DNA of 64,000 bases. It comes from Antilocapra americana (taxonomy: Eukaryota > Chordata > Mammalia > Artiodactyla > Antilocapridae). Each line of letters begins with the position of its first letter. The first letter of the stretch is position 1. Under the pieces are notes generated by a model. That model was not told where the DNA came from. It did no database searches and worked only from the letters and a program-made list of their open reading frames with translations. Of this stretch, positions 37,870 to 63,324 are shown piece after piece. Both the position numbers and the translations under genes were made by a program. The DNA is taken from positions 62,001 through 126,000 of the forward strand of contig ML661383.1 of the NCBI GenBank assembly GCA_007570785.1. Direction: 5' to 3'.

Positions 37870-38619
37870 ATCTCCTTTGAATGACAGACATGTTACTTTT
37901 TGAGATCAGTTAACAAAAAGATAAAAAAGAAGTTTTAATGGAAGAACTTGGGAGAGTAAAATTGTAAAATCGTGGGAAGCTATTCTTGTGAGATCTCCCT
38001 GACCAAATATTGCATATGGGTAGGAAGGTTCCGAAAGGGACAGAAAAGCAAAGACCATAATGGGCCATGGATAGGAATTCCAGGTATTCCAAAGCAAATG
38101 AACTATTAGAGAGAGCTCTGAATATTTATTAAAATATCACTAGCAAGGAATATTCAAAATATATAGAAAGAAGCTGTAACTGATGTTCTTTATTTTTTTC
38201 ATATTCTTTTCTTCTTTAAAATAATTGGTTTTAACACAAAATACTTATTACCCTCCTAAAACACCAAGGACCACGATGGAGAATTTTTTCCTTACTCATT
38301 TTTTTTCTTTTTTTTTAGGAATAAAAAAACTACATTTACAGAATGCTTTGACTTCTCTGCCACTTCACTCACTAAAGGAGTAGGTAGTCTTTTTGATTAA
38401 TTTGGAAGGAAATATTGGAGACATGTAGCCTAGCTCCTTCTCTTTCTCTGGCAGTGATTTATATGTTGATAAAGATACTCTACATTTTTCTTCTGGAGAA
38501 ACTTTGCCTGTTCAAGGGAAGCCCTGTTCCAGTTCAGGCTGTTGAGTATAAATGTCTATCTAATTCTCATGTTCACTATTAAGACTGTCAATTGCCCTCG
38601 CATAAAAACTATCTGAGGT
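37870..38619. other. Gene-free stretch, nothing recognised
   Basis: Unassigned AT-rich sequence. Confidence 0.5.
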
Positions 38620-38622
38620 CCA

Positions 38623-38760
38623 GGGAACTCTTCAGGCAGGAATACTGGAGTGGGTATAGCCACCATTTCCTTCTCCAGGGGATCTTCCCAACCCCAGTAT
38701 CAAACCCCAGTGTTATGCACTGCAGGTAGATTCTTTACTGCCTAGTCACAAGGGAAGCCC
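38623..38760 (-). repeat. Bov-tA SINE, head half
   Basis: Antisense Bov-tA from the body (TTCAGGCAGGAATACTGGAG) to the head (AGTCACAAGGGAAGCCC); the 3' part is absent. Confidence 0.85.
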
Positions 38761-38762
38761 TC

Positions 38763-39924
38763 TCTTATATTAGTAGCTTTTAAATAAAGATAATATTTTG
38801 ATTTCTATCTTCCTTACACTTTTGTTTGCTTTTTCAGTAAATTTCACCCTAGTACCTGAGAAAATGTACTATTTATTGGACACCTTTAAGCCTGCACACT
38901 AAAAACGTTCCCACATGGTAACTCTAAAGTTAAACCTCTATAAAATAAAGCTATATTTTACAGAAAATAGTCTCTATATAAAAAAAAATCTAGTTAGATA
39001 TTAGTTCTTTTTATTTTTCTCCTACTTTTTGGCTGTTTTTTTAACAAAAAAAATAGATACAAATTTTTTCATTGATTTGGTAATTTTAGAATATAAGGCA
39101 GAAAATACTTTATACCAAATAATGCTCTTCCTCCTCAAATGAAAACTTTTAAAGTTTATTCTCATTGAAGCAGAATTTTTCTGATTGTAAGTCTATTTTT
39201 TTTAATGTGTTCATGCTCATTATGATATAGGAAAACATTTTATAGCTGAAGTTTCTTCTACAAAACCAGCAATATTATTATAACCCTTAACTTCTGGGAG
39301 TTTGAGAATTAGGGTTAGGGTTTAAAGTGTTTAAAAATTTATAGTATTCTTGAGGTGTTATTGGAATGACAGTGAAATCAAGGGATAGTTCTATTATTTC
39401 AATCCCCACTGATATAAAAATAGTAAGCAGGATGCTGGCTGTCATTTAAAATCAGTTATTTCAACACATGACAATAGAAGCCTGGAATGAAGACTGGTAA
39501 ATATATGTTTATGCAAATCTGAAATGATTCACAGATTTGCAGACTTATGTGCTAGTAAACTACAATAGAATTGAGTTTATTTAAACTACACAATGGGGTC
39601 AGGTGGGAGGAGAGAAGTAAACCATAAATGTAAACTAACACTAAATGAACGAATTCTGTATTGCTATCAGTATAAGAAATGATAGTTTCTAGAATTTCCC
39701 TCATGGTAACATACAATTATTTTTCCTAGTGATATCCTATATAATTATAAATGCCATTGCTGGTATCAATATATCAAATCTAATAGGGAAGCTTTGACAG
39801 GAAATGTATTTTTATGTAGTTAGTCTCTTTCTACCCATTCAAACTATTTCCTACTAGAATCCCATGGATTTCCCTTTTTAGCTTCACTATTTTGAAGATA
39901 AAAATTAATAGGTGATGCTAAGTT
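38763..39924. other. Gene-free stretch, nothing recognised
   Basis: Unassigned AT-rich sequence; two TTAGGG units at 39309-39320 are too few to mean anything. Confidence 0.5.
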
Positions 39925-41170
39925 TTATGTGAGCAGATAGGGAAAGTAGTTAAGAGAAAGGGGGAAAAAATCAAGGAAAGACTTCAGCTTTCTAAGTGGA
40001 GTGGTGAAACACAGCAGTACCAAAAGCCTTGCTGAAGACAAAAATTGAAGGTCACATTTTGGATATGTTAGATATGAGATGTCTGTGAAATACTAAAGTA
40101 GAGATGTGAAGCTTCTGTTGTAACACAAAGTTGAGTCCCAAGAAAAGATCTGGCTTGCAGATATAGGCCCCCATGCTAAAATATGTGGTTAAAACCCATG
40201 GAAACAATTGTAGTCACATAGAGAGAGGATACAGAAAGAAGAAAATTCAATCCAAATGAGATTTTAGGTCAAACAGAAGCCAAGTCAATAAAACAAAATC
40301 TGAAAAAGTAACTAGTGAGAGAAGGAAAAAAAAGAGAGTGGAATCACAGAGACCGAAGGAAGAGCGGATGTGAGATTGTCTCTCCATATTGAGTAGTGTT
40401 GTGAAATAGAAAAAGATGAGGACAGTGAAGTACATTGTATGAATAACATAAATATATTTTATTATGTTGATGAGCAGATTAAATGAAGTGACAATGGAAA
40501 CTGAAGAGTAAGGAGATGAAAAATGACTAGTGTTGAGGATGTTGAGACTGTGTGATGAAAATTCCAAAGTTCGACTAGAAAGAGAAGAATTGAGGTCATG
40601 AATTATTTTTTTAGTTTAAAGATTCTAATATGAAATATGTAATCTGAGGGGACTAATATGACAATAAAAGAAAGACTGTTATATCAGAAGAGAAAGATAA
40701 TCTAAGCAGTAAAGTCCTCAAAAAAGTAAAAATGGAGGGAGCAGACTTTGGTAAAATGCACTTTGTTCATTATGACAAGGAAAGAAGAGAAAGATAAGGC
40801 CACGTATAGATAGATTTGTGAGTAAAAAGAGGAGAGAATTTCCAAATTATGGCTTCTATTTTCTTATTCAACTATTAAAATAAAACACCTGAGAGTTATA
40901 AGAAGACCTAGCCAAGAACCTTAATAAATTCCACATTGAGAGTCAAGGTGAAGAAGAAAAAACAGCTAAACAATCAGGAAGAAAAACCAAAACTGAGTAT
41001 AGGGAGTCATGAGAGCCCTATAAAAACATCCATCCATATTAGGGATTAAGAGATGGAACAAAAGTCATACAATATCATCATGCCAAAGCTATTGGAAAGA
41101 GAAAGAAAGAAGTGAATACAGAGAAAGTAGGAGAAGATTCCTGTGAGCTCAAGATAATTAGGAATTATAT
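39925..41170 (+). repeat. Ancient mammalian repeat downstream of AMY2, family not named
   Basis: Purine-rich sequence with phrases such as GAGATGTCTGTGAAATACTA and GGAAGAAAAACCAAAACTGA, which recur in old mammalian repeats. Highly diverged; no coding frame. Confidence 0.4.
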
Positions 41171-41600
41171 ACTACATAATTTAATTTTCTTTTATTTTTT
41201 AACTTACTAACTATGAAAGGGCCTTTTATATTGTAAAAATTATACAAATGTTATGACTTTGTATGCGAACCATCATTAGAGCAGCTATCCTTAACTAACT
41301 GTTAGAAACACCCTACATGAGAAATATAAACCTGGGTTAGAGAGATGTAGCTGGGCAAGCGGTATTAATGATAACAAACACATCTTTCATCATGCTTTTC
41401 TGAGTTCTTAGAAATTCCTTTGACAGATAGCTTAAAGAGAATCTTTTAAAATGTAACAAAATGTTGACTGTAATTAGTTATTAAGTATATGTGTTTTTAT
41501 GCTTTTTTGACTTTTACAGTTTGAATACTTATAGCTTTTACGAAAAATTAATAAATTATGAGAAGTTATATATTACATACATAGAAGAAATGAAACACAT

Positions 41601-41606
41601 TTTATT
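41601..41606 (-). terminator. Poly(A) signal of AMY2
   Basis: Minus-strand AATAAA lies 34 nt past the stop codon, giving a short 3' UTR. Cleavage is inferred about 15-25 nt further on, near 41580. Short 3' UTRs are typical of mammalian amylase mRNAs. Confidence 0.85.
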
Positions 41607-41640
41607 TCTCTGGATGTATATATTTAATTCAATTCAAATT

Positions 41641-54431
<12,791 letters not shown>

Positions 54432-54465
54432 TTTGCTTTGAAGTTGTCAGTGTTCTTTCTAAGAA

Positions 54466-54474
54466 CTATTTATA
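54466..54474 (-). promoter_or_regulatory. TATA box of AMY2
   Basis: Minus-strand TATAAATAG lies 35 bp upstream of the AMY2 ATG. I infer transcription start near 54440-54446 and a 5' leader of about 10-15 nt, which matches the very short leaders known for pancreatic amylase mRNAs. Farther upstream are a palindromic GTTAAC (54507-54512) and a forkhead-like TGTTTGTT (54516-54523). I could not identify a convincing PTF1 composite site. Confidence 0.8.
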
Positions 54475-56074
54475 TTCCTATAAGAAGTATATATTACAAA
54501 GTAAATGTTAACATGAACAAACACTTGAGCACAAACTGTTTATTCATAATCTGAAAAGAAATATTGATAATAATTTAAACAGATGAAGAACATCCATAAA
54601 ATCTCCCAGGAATACCATCTAACTGAGCTTAGTAACAATATTTTCTTTATCGTGGGAATATTAACCTTCTAAACATCTGGCATTATATATATATAAAGTG
54701 TGTAATCATGTATTATTTAACTAGGATTAGATCTTATATCTAAAGTCCTTCACTAATAGAAGGAAAATAACAATTAGAGCCACCTGAACTCACAATCAAA
54801 ATATTGCCTTAACTATCTATTGCAAACATTTGCAGTGTTTCAATTTCAAAATGAACAAAATATTCAGTTCAATTTTGGTCTCACCTCCAACCAAAATTTT
54901 TCATTACTGAAGTTTCTGCATTAAGAAATTAAGGTTCAATATGACATTTTATTCTGAGGTTAATAATAGATATTAATCATACATACAATCATAGAATATC
55001 AGATATATCAAGAGACTAAATAAAGAGAAGTTAATTTTGTGGCTTCTTTTCCATTAGGACATCATCACAGGACTCAAGTTTGACCAAATATAAGATCTTT
55101 AGGCTTATTCACTCCAGGAGTGCACACACAGCGTCTGAGGAAACCCCTTGTGAAAGCATTGTATCAAAACGTCTATTCTGATGTTCTGGATTTTTTTTGT
55201 TTTTCAAAACTATAGATTTTACCATCAAAAGCAGCGTCACTGTGAAAAACTTTGGATGCAGATAAGGTAAGTAATTAAATGCTAATGATCACAGTACTGA
55301 GGTAAAGCATATTTCACAATATAAGCATTGATGCATTTACATTCTATTTCTAATCTTAAAAATACATTAGGGTAACCAAGCGAGGCAACAAGTCAATTCT
55401 CAGAAGACTTATTTATATGTCGATTGAGTAGGGGGCTTTGAACAGCATTAGGGGTTAAAGTGAGCCTGGAGTGATGCTTCTAGATAGTCAAAAAAGAAAC
55501 AAAGAATAGATCTGATGGTTGAGATAATTCTGACAGCTCTCTAATCGCTAACAGAAAATCATCGGGAATTCTAAAGTGTTTCTGCTTGGCTACAGGGGAT
55601 ATTCCATTCTATTTTAGTGTGAAGATTCTATTATCTTAACCTGTAGTAATACAGTTGTTTGTTGTTCTGAAAATAAGAGGGGACAGTGGAGTTTTATCTT
55701 GGAATTCAGGAAAAGTTATCGTCCATAAGATCCATACACCCAACATTTCCAGTCAGAAATATTTTGTGGTGGGGTTAACATGATCAGAAGCTGTAATAAT
55801 AGTATCATTCAACTAATTTTAAAAAAAAAAAGAACTGAGAGACAAGGCTTCTCTCTTTCCCAAGAAATTAGGAAATCCTGAAGAAAGGACTCATGAAAAA
55901 AATAAAGGCAAAACTTGATCAAATGATTAAGGGTAAGGAGTGATTCTGAATAATATAAATGCCTCTATCTCTAAGATGGATTGTGGTCAAGTTCCCATAG
56001 ATTGATTGGTAAAGTCTAGAGAAGGAAACTATTCAGGCAAAGTGAAATTCTTTCTAATATAAATAAATTAAAAG
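54475..56074. other. AMY2 upstream region
   Basis: Mostly unique sequence 5' of AMY2. It should hold the proximal pancreatic enhancer, but I cannot point to a definite PTF1 site. An (AT)n run lies near 54687-54700. Confidence 0.4.
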
Positions 56075-56202
56075 GCGACGATGATTGGATACTTAGGCAA
56101 TATAGTGTTAGAAGAAAGAGATTCCTAGTGGGCTAAACAAGACTGGCAATAAAGAGCTCTATTTTGGCTTTGGTGTGGGCGGCATGGTTTCAACAGCAGA
56201 GT
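56075..56202 (+). repeat. Diverged repeat shared with 33881-34080
   Basis: Second copy of the unnamed repeat, in the same orientation. It is cut by the L1 insertion at 56203. Confidence 0.5.
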
Positions 56203-56588
56203 CTTTTTTTTTTTCCTTTTTATTTATTTATTTTCTTTACATTATCGTGTGGTTTTGCCATACATTGACATGAATCTGCCATGGGTACACATGTGTTCCC
56301 CTTCCAGAACCCCCCTCCCACCTCCCTCCCAATTCCATCTCTCTGGGTCATCCCAGTGCACCAGCCCTGAGCACCCTGTATCATGCATCAAACCAGGGCT
56401 GGCGATTGATTTCACATATGATAATTTACATGTTTCAATGCTGTTCTCCCATATCATCCCACCCTTGCCCTCTCCCATAGAGTCCAAAAGACTGTTCTAT
56501 ACATCTGCGTCTCTTGCTGTCTTGCATATGGGGTTATTGTTACCATCTTTCTAAATTCCAAATATATGTGTTAGTATACTGTATTGTT
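56203..56588 (-). mobile_element. Young L1 3' UTR, 5'-truncated
   Basis: Antisense to the window: poly(T) at 56204-56215, then the L1 3' UTR. It matches the 3' UTR of the L1 at 29755-30030 (CCCATGGGTACAC-type end, C-rich CCCCCCTCCCACCTCCCTCC). Truncated at about 56588. Confidence 0.85.
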
Positions 56589-56599
56589 GTTCCTTCAGG

Positions 56600-59455
56600 A
56601 CTCAGCCTTCTTTATGGTCCAACTTTCACATCTGTATTGAAAAAGCCACAACCTTGACAATGCAGAGCTTTGTCAGCAAAGTGATGCCTCTGCTTTTTAA
56701 TACACTATCTAGATTTGACAGCTTTCCTTCCAAGGAGCAAGCACCTTTAATCTCAGGGCAGCAGTCACAGTCAGCAATGACTTTTGGAGCCCAAGGAAAA
56801 AAATCTACCACTGCCTTAACTTTGACATTTTTGTCTTCTATTCATCATGAAGTGATTAGACCAGATGCCATGATCTTAAGTTTTCTGGATTTTAAACCAA
56901 CTTTTCACTCTCCTCACTCGCCCTCATCAAGAGGCTCTTTAGTTCCTCTTTACTTTTTGCCACTAGAATGGTATCATCTACATATCTGAGGTTGTTGATA
57001 TTTCTCCCAGCAATCTTGATTCTAGCTTCTGATTCATCCACCTGGCATGGTGTGGCATCACAGACTGAGTTTGAGGAAGCTCCAGGAGTAGATGATGGAC
57101 AGAAAAGCCTGGTGTGCTGCAGTCCATGAGGTCGCAAAGAGCTGGACAAGATTGAAAGACTGAGCTGAACTGAACTCTGCATATAAGTTAAATAAACAGG
57201 GTGACAATATACAGCTTTGTCACACTCCTTTCCTAGTTTTTAACCATTTAGTTGTTCCATGTTTCGTTCTAACTATTGCTTCTTGACCCACACACAGGTT
57301 TCTCAGAAGACATGTAAGGTGGTCTGATATTCCCATCTCTTTAAGAATTTTCCAGTTGGTTGTAATCCACACAGTCAAAGGTTTACTGTAGTCAATGAAA
57401 CAGAAGTTTTCCTAGAATTCCATTGCTTTTTCTATAATCCAACAAATGTTGGCAATTTGATCTCTGGTTCCTCTGCCTTTTCTAAGTCAAGCCTGTACAT
57501 CTGGAAGTTCTCAGCTCACATACTGCTGAAGCCTACTTTGAAGAATTTTAGCATAATCTTTCTAGCATATGAAGTGAGCACAATTGTATGGTAATTTGAA
57601 CATGCTTTAGCTTTGCGTATGGGATTGGAATGAAAATTGACTTTTTCCAGTACTGTAGCCACTACTGGGTTTTCCAAATTTGCTGACATATTGAGTGCAG
57701 CACTTTAACAGCATCATCTTTGAGGATTTTAAATAGCTCAGCTGGAATTATATCCCCTCCACTAGCTTTGTTCATAGTAATGCTTCCCAAGGCCCACTTA
57801 ACTTCACTCTCTAGGATGTCTGACTTTAGATGAGTGACCACACCATCATGCTTATCTGAGTCACTATTCTACCTAAAAACAAATTATGTGAGTGGCTAAA
57901 TAAAATGGTTTTGTATAATTCATCTGTGTGTTCTTGCCACCTCTTCTTAATCTCTTCTGCTTCTGTTAGATCCTTACTATTTCTGCCCTTTAACATGCCC
58001 ATACTTGCATGAAATGCTCCCTTGATAACTCCAGTTTTCTTGAAGAGATATCTAGTCTTTCACATTCTATTGTTTTCCTCTATTTGTATATGTTGTTCAT
58101 TTTAAGAAGGCTTTCTTATCTTTCCTTGCTATTCTCTGGAACTCTGCATTCAGTTGGGTATATCTTTCCCTTTCTCCCTTGCCTTTCACTTCTCTTCTTT
58201 CCTTAGCTATTTGTAAAGCCTTCTCAGACAACCACTTTGCCTTCTTGCAATTTTCTTTTTTTAGGATTGTTTTAGTCATTGCCTCCTGTGCAACATTATG
58301 AACTGTCATCTATAGTTCTTTAGGCACTCTGTCTAGCAGATGTAATCCTTTGAATCTGCTCATCACCTACACTGTATAATCACAACAAATTTGATTTAGG
58401 TCTGGTTTTTCCTGACTTTGTAGAGCTTCTCCATCTTTGGATGCAAAGAATGCAATCAATCTGATTTTGGTATTGACCATCTGTTGATGGTCATATCATC
58501 TCTGGGGTTGTTGGAAAGGATTTTTGGTACAACCACGGAGTTCTCTTGACAAAACTCTGTTAGCCTTTGCCTAGTTTCATTTTGTACTCCAAGGCCAAAC
58601 TTGCTTGTTATTCCAGGTATCTCTTGACTTCCTACTTTTGCATTCTAATTGCCTATGTTGAAAAGGACATTTTTTATTTTTGGTGTTAGTTCTAGAAGGT
58701 CTGGTATGTCTTTGTAGAACCAGTCAACTTCAGCTTCTTCAGCATTAGTCATTGGGATACAAACTTGGATTACTGTGATGTTGAATTGTTTGCCTTGAAA
58801 ATGGAAATAAGATCATTCTGTCACTTTTGAGGTTGCACCAAAGCACTACATATTGGACTCTTGTTGCCTATGAGGGCTACTCCATTGCTTCTAAGAGATT
58901 CTTGCCCACAGTAGTAGATATAATGGCCATCTGAATTAAATTTTTCTATTCCTGTCCATTTCAGTTCATTGATTCCTGATGTTGATGTTGAATCATGCCA
59001 TCTCCTGCTTGACCACATCCAATTTACCCTGGTTCATCAACCTAACATTCCAGGTTCCTATGCGATATTGTTCTTTACAGCATTGGATTTACTTTCATTG
59101 CCAGACACATCCACAAAGAACACCATTTCTACTTTGTCTCAGCCACCTCATTCTTTCTGGAGCAATTAGTAATTGCCCTCCACTCTTCCCCAGTAGCATA
59201 TTGGACACCTTCCAACCTGGGAGCCTCATCTTCTGGTTTTGTATCTTTTGCCTTCCATACCATTCATGGGGTTCTCCAGCCAAGAATACTGGAATGGTTT
59301 TCCATTCTCTCTGCCAGTGGACCAGGTTTTGTCAGAATTCTTCACTATGACTCATCCATGTTGGGTGACCCTGCAAGGCATGGCTCATAGCTTCATTGAG
59401 TTATGCAAGCCTCTCACCATGACAAGGTTGTGTATGATCCATGGAGCAGCAAACA
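56600..59455 (-). mobile_element. BovB LINE, nearly full 5' to RT, 3' end lost
   Basis: Antisense BovB from the 5' region (about 59455) through endonuclease and RT to about 56600, where the 3' end is missing next to an L1 3' UTR. Recognisable blocks are STSGINELKWTGIEKFNSDG (near 58970) and MSEKALQ-type RT linker (near 58240). It is interrupted at 57043-57176 and near 57863-57900. Stops and frameshifts throughout. Confidence 0.87.
57043..57176 (+). repeat. Nested BovB 3'-terminal fragment
   Basis: Plus-strand BovB 3' end (GATGGACAGAAAAGCCTGGT ... GACTGAGCTGAACTGAACT) sitting inside the opposite-strand BovB. About 20 bp of the host BovB are missing at the site. Confidence 0.85.
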
Positions 59456-59961
59456 ACACATTACCTATATTTTATTGTGCAATGTTAAGTATTTCCCTCT
59501 ATTTTTATAAATGTATGATGCAGTTCTATTTTGTTCTCGCAACTACACTGGTACATAAACATAGATAACAAGTTTTAAAGTACACAAACAGTTCTGTGCA
59601 CTTAATAAATATACATGGGATTGATTAATATGCACTTGCCTTAAAACATACAGAGTTTATTTAATCTTTACTTATGGCCCTATAGCACATGTAAGATAAT
59701 ATACAAAGCTAAATCTGACATTTCTGATAGAGGCATTCCTACAAATCCTATGATCTAGAACTGAATAGAAATACTAAAATGAAGACAGAGATTTTTCTGT
59801 CAATGAATATTTAGCTAATGACGGAGACTGACTGTGGCAAGATTTTGAATTAGAGTTGCATTTTACTTTCTGCTCCAATTCCAGTGCTTTGTGATTTTCT
59901 TATTTGAGTTAAATTTTAGGAGAGTTCATGTTGCCTGACATCAGCATTAAGAATAAAGACC
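59456..59961. other. Gene-free stretch, nothing recognised
   Basis: Unassigned AT-rich sequence between BovB and L1. Confidence 0.5.
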
Positions 59962-60665
59962 ACAGCTTCTTAGCCATTAAAAAGAATGAAATAATTCCAT
60001 TTGCAGCAATATGGAAGGACCTAGAGAGTGTCATGGGTTTTCCTGGTGGCTCAGTGGTAAAGAATCTGCCTGTAATGCAGGAGCTGCAGGAGATGCGGGT
60101 TAGATCCCTGGGTTGGGAAGGTCCCCTGAAGGAGTTCATGGCAACCGACTCTAGTATTCTTGCCTGGAGAATCCCACGGACAGAGGAGCCTGGTGGGCTA
60201 CAGTTCACAGGGCTGCAAAGAGTCAGACATGACTGAAGTGACTTAGCATGCACACACACACAGAGTGTCATACTGAGTGAAGTAAGTCAGAATGAGAAGG
60301 AGAAATATTGTGACATACCATATATGTGGAATCTAAAATGAGATGATACAAGTGAACTTAAAAACAGACTCACAGACTTTGAGAATGAACTTGTAGTTGT
60401 TGGGGGAAAGAATGGGGGAAGAGATAGTGGGGGAGTTTGGGATGGACATACAGACACTCTTATATTTAAAATGGATAACCAACAAGGACCTACTGAATAA
60501 CACATGAACTCTGCTCAATGTTATATGGCAGCCTACATGGCAAGGATTTTGGGGAGAATGGATACATGTATTTGTATGACTGAGTCCCTTTGCTGTTCAC
60601 CTGAAACCATCACAACATTGTTTTTTAACCAACTATACCCCAGTACAAAATAACAACAATTTTTA
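59962..60665 (+). repeat. Old cetartiodactyl L1 3' end
   Basis: ORF2 C-terminus (TTAGCCATTAAAAAGAATGA, GCAATATGGAAGGACCTAGA) and 3' UTR (AAACAGACTCACAGACTTTG, ACCAACAAGGACCTACTGAA, CAACTATACCCCAGTACAAA), split by a Bov-tA at 60035-60261. Confidence 0.85.
60035..60261 (+). repeat. Bov-tA SINE with target duplication
   Basis: Full-length Bov-tA with a CACACACACA tail. Flanked by 10-bp AGAGTGTCAT at 60025-60034 and 60262-60271, inside the L1. Confidence 0.95.
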
Positions 60666-60736
60666 AAAAGAATAAAAACCACATAGTGAGAAGTTGAAGA
60701 AATATGTATTTATCCAGAAATAATGGTTAGTATATT

Positions 60737-60990
60737 GATTCAGTTCAGTTCAGTTCACTCAGTTTTGTCCAACTCTTTTTGACCCCATGGACTACAGCAC
60801 CCCAGGCTTCCCCGTCTATCACCAACTCCCAGAGCTTGCTTGAATTCATGTCCATCAAGTCAGTGATGTCATCTAACCATCTCATCCTCCGTTGTCCCTT
60901 CTCCTGCCTTCAATCTTCCCCAGCATTAGGGTTTTTCCTAAGGAGTCAGTTTTTCCCATCAGGTGGCCAAAGTGTTGGAGCTTCAGTTTC
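60737..60990 (-). mobile_element. BovB LINE 3'-end insertion
   Basis: Antisense BovB 3' terminus (CAGTTCAGTTCAGTTCACTC ... GTGTTGGAGCTTCAGTTTC), about 250 bp. Flanked by AGTATATT at 60729-60736 and 60991-60998. Confidence 0.88.
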
Positions 60991-60999
60991 AGTATATTA

Positions 61000-61879
61000 T
61001 ACAATTTCTTATTTAATACACCAGACTAAAAGAGTAGATATTATTATTTTACAGGTGAGGAAAATGAAGTCCAAAAAAGTGGATCCAAAATGTCCATTAA
61101 TTGAATTGATGAAAATATAAGCATTTCATGACAAAAAAATCCTTTAAAAATATCCCCCCAAATGGGTTACATTTTGTAATTATAAAGAAATAATAAATAT
61201 TACCTTTAATTCTAGTGTAAATGGTGCTTTTTGTACCTAAACTCTTCCAACACACTTACTTTTGAGTAAAAACAAATTACGTGAGTGGCTCTTAGCCATA
61301 CTTCATTTTTTTCCCCCAGAGTTCATGTTCAAGGACAAAAAGAGCAAACAGACTGCATATTTGCCCATCTGTTCGATTTCTTGTGAAAGACCTTTGACGG
61401 TCTCTGTTTTTTTTAAAAAATATATCACTTTCCCTTCTGTTTTTTTTAAGTATTATTTTTATTGGCACACAAATAATTTCTTCTAAAACTTCATAATTTT
61501 CTGTAACAAATTGTAAGTTGCATTTGATAAATCTCGATTTGTTTTCTCTTTATCTCTAGATTTTTAAAAAGAGCCTTGCAAAGGGAAACAAAAGAAGTGA
61601 AAGGTTAAATCAATTAAACCAGCCCTAAATAAAGGCCCTGAATTTTTTCCAGTTACTTTCAAATTGGGAGAAAGGAATTTGTTTTGATACAATCATAAGA
61701 ACAAAAGAGAAATGTTATAAAATCTTTGATTTAAATGAAGAGTTTTCTGTTATTGCTTGATAACACAGAATGTATAATCTCTTTGATTTATTGAACATAA
61801 ACGTGTTTAGGAAGCCTTTATCAGATATTGGTCCAGCATGTAGATACACTCTATTTGAGTCTCATTCTTTTGCACGTGA
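61000..61879. other. Gene-free stretch, nothing recognised
   Basis: Unassigned AT-rich sequence. A 24-nt segment at 61267-61290 recurs at 57874-57897. Confidence 0.5.
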
Positions 61880-62085
61880 AAAGTGAAAGAGCTAGTTGCT
61901 CAATCATTTCTCTTTGTGACTCCATGGACTGTAGCCCACCAGGCTCCTCTGTCCATGGGATTCTCTAGGCAAGAATACTGGAGTGGGTTGGATTCCCTTT
62001 TCCAAGGGGTCTTCCTGACCCAAGGACCAAACTCGGGTATTCCACATTTAAGTCAGATTCTTGTACTATGTGAGCCACCATTTAA
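61880..62085 (-). repeat. Bov-tA SINE
   Basis: Antisense Bov-tA (GACTCCATGGACTGTAGCCC, AGGCAAGAATACTGGAGTGG) ending at GTGAGCCACC. Confidence 0.9.
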
Positions 62086-62099
62086 GTCTTTAAAGTCAT

Positions 62100-63322
62100 T
62101 TCAAATATTTTTTTTTTCAGTGCTGTAAGACAGGGGTCCATTTTCATCCTTTTGCATGTAGAAAATCATTTTTTCCAGCATCATTTATTGAAGAGACTAT
62201 CCTTTCCATACTGACTGGTGTTGGCACCCTTGTCAAAGATTGTTTGACCATGTATGTGAGTTTATATCTAGGCTCTGTTCCATTGGCCTATGTGTCTTAT
62301 TTTTGTGCCAATATTGTATTGACTACTATAATTTTGAAATTTAGTCTGAAATAAGGAAGAGTGATGCCTCAGAATTTTTTTTGTCTTTCTCAAGTTTTTC
62401 CTCAGATATTCATGGTATATGGTGATATCATATGAATTTTAAGATTGCTTTTTATTTCTGTGAAAAATGCCATTGGAATTTTGATAGAGATTGCATTGAA
62501 CCTGTAGATCACTTTTGGGGATATGTACATTTTAACAATGTTAATCCTTCCAACCCAAGAACATAGGATATCTTCCTACTTGTTTATGTTTTCTTCAATT
62601 TCTTTCCTCAGTGTCTTACAGTTTTCCGCCAACAGATCTTTCATTCCCTTGACCAATTATTTTTAAGTACTTTATTATTTTTGGTGCTGTTGAAAACGGG
62701 ATTGCTTTCTTAATTTCTCTGATGGTTTGTTGTTATTATAATGACTTTTTTTCATGTTGATCTTGTATCCTGCAAATTTACTGAATTTGTTCAATTCTAA
62801 CAGATATCTTTCTGGAGTATTTAATAATTTCCATATATAATATCTTGTCATCTACAGAGACAATTTTACTTCTTCATTTCCAAGTTGAATGCCTTTTATA
62901 TCTCTGTCTTGCCTAATGTGTTCCTATACTGCTTTGAATAGAAATGGTGAGAATGGACATCCTTGTGAGGTTCCTGATTTTAAAGAAAAAACTCTCAGAC
63001 TTTCACCTTTGACTCATGACATTATCTGTGGACTTGTCATGTGTGATTTTTATTACGTTGAGCTTGTTGTTTAGTTGTCAAGTTGTGTTCAACTCTTTCA
63101 TGACCCCATGAACTGTAGCCCGCCAGGTACTTCTGTCCATGAGCACTGCCAGCAAAATTTGGAGTGGGTGGCCATTTCCTTCTGGAAGGGATACTATTGA
63201 TTGAAACTTCACCTTCAGCATTGGTAGGTGGATTCTTTACCAAAGAGCCATCGAGGAAGCCCTATGTTGAGTTACATTCCTTCCATACTTCATTTGTTGA
63301 GAGGATATTGAATTTTGTCAAA
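62100..63322 (-). repeat. Old L1 ORF2 fragment
   Basis: Antisense L1 reverse-transcriptase region in order: AGCATCATTTATTGAAGAGA, CCATTGGCCTATGTGTCTTA, GATAGAGATTGCATTGAACC, GAGAATGGACATCCTTGTGA, GTTGAATTTTGTCAAAT-type end. Split by a Bov-tA at 63065-63262 and ended by Tigger1. Confidence 0.85.
63065..63262 (-). repeat. Bov-tA SINE with target duplication
   Basis: Antisense Bov-tA. Flanked by TACGTTGAGCT (63054-63064) and TATGTTGAGTT (63263-63273), an 11-bp duplication with two mismatches, inside the L1. Confidence 0.9.
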
Positions 63323-63324
63323 TA

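Noticed and set aside
39309..39320. Interstitial telomere repeat (TTAGGG)
   Set aside because: Only two units; expected by chance in a window of this size.
54475..54600. PTF1 composite enhancer of AMY2
   Set aside because: An E-box-like CAAGTG is present but the canonical E-box and TTTCCC pair at fixed spacing was not found, so I did not annotate it.
55200..55290. Possible non-coding exon with a GTAAGT donor on the plus strand
   Set aside because: No matching acceptor, coding content or promoter was seen; a single donor-like hexamer is not enough.
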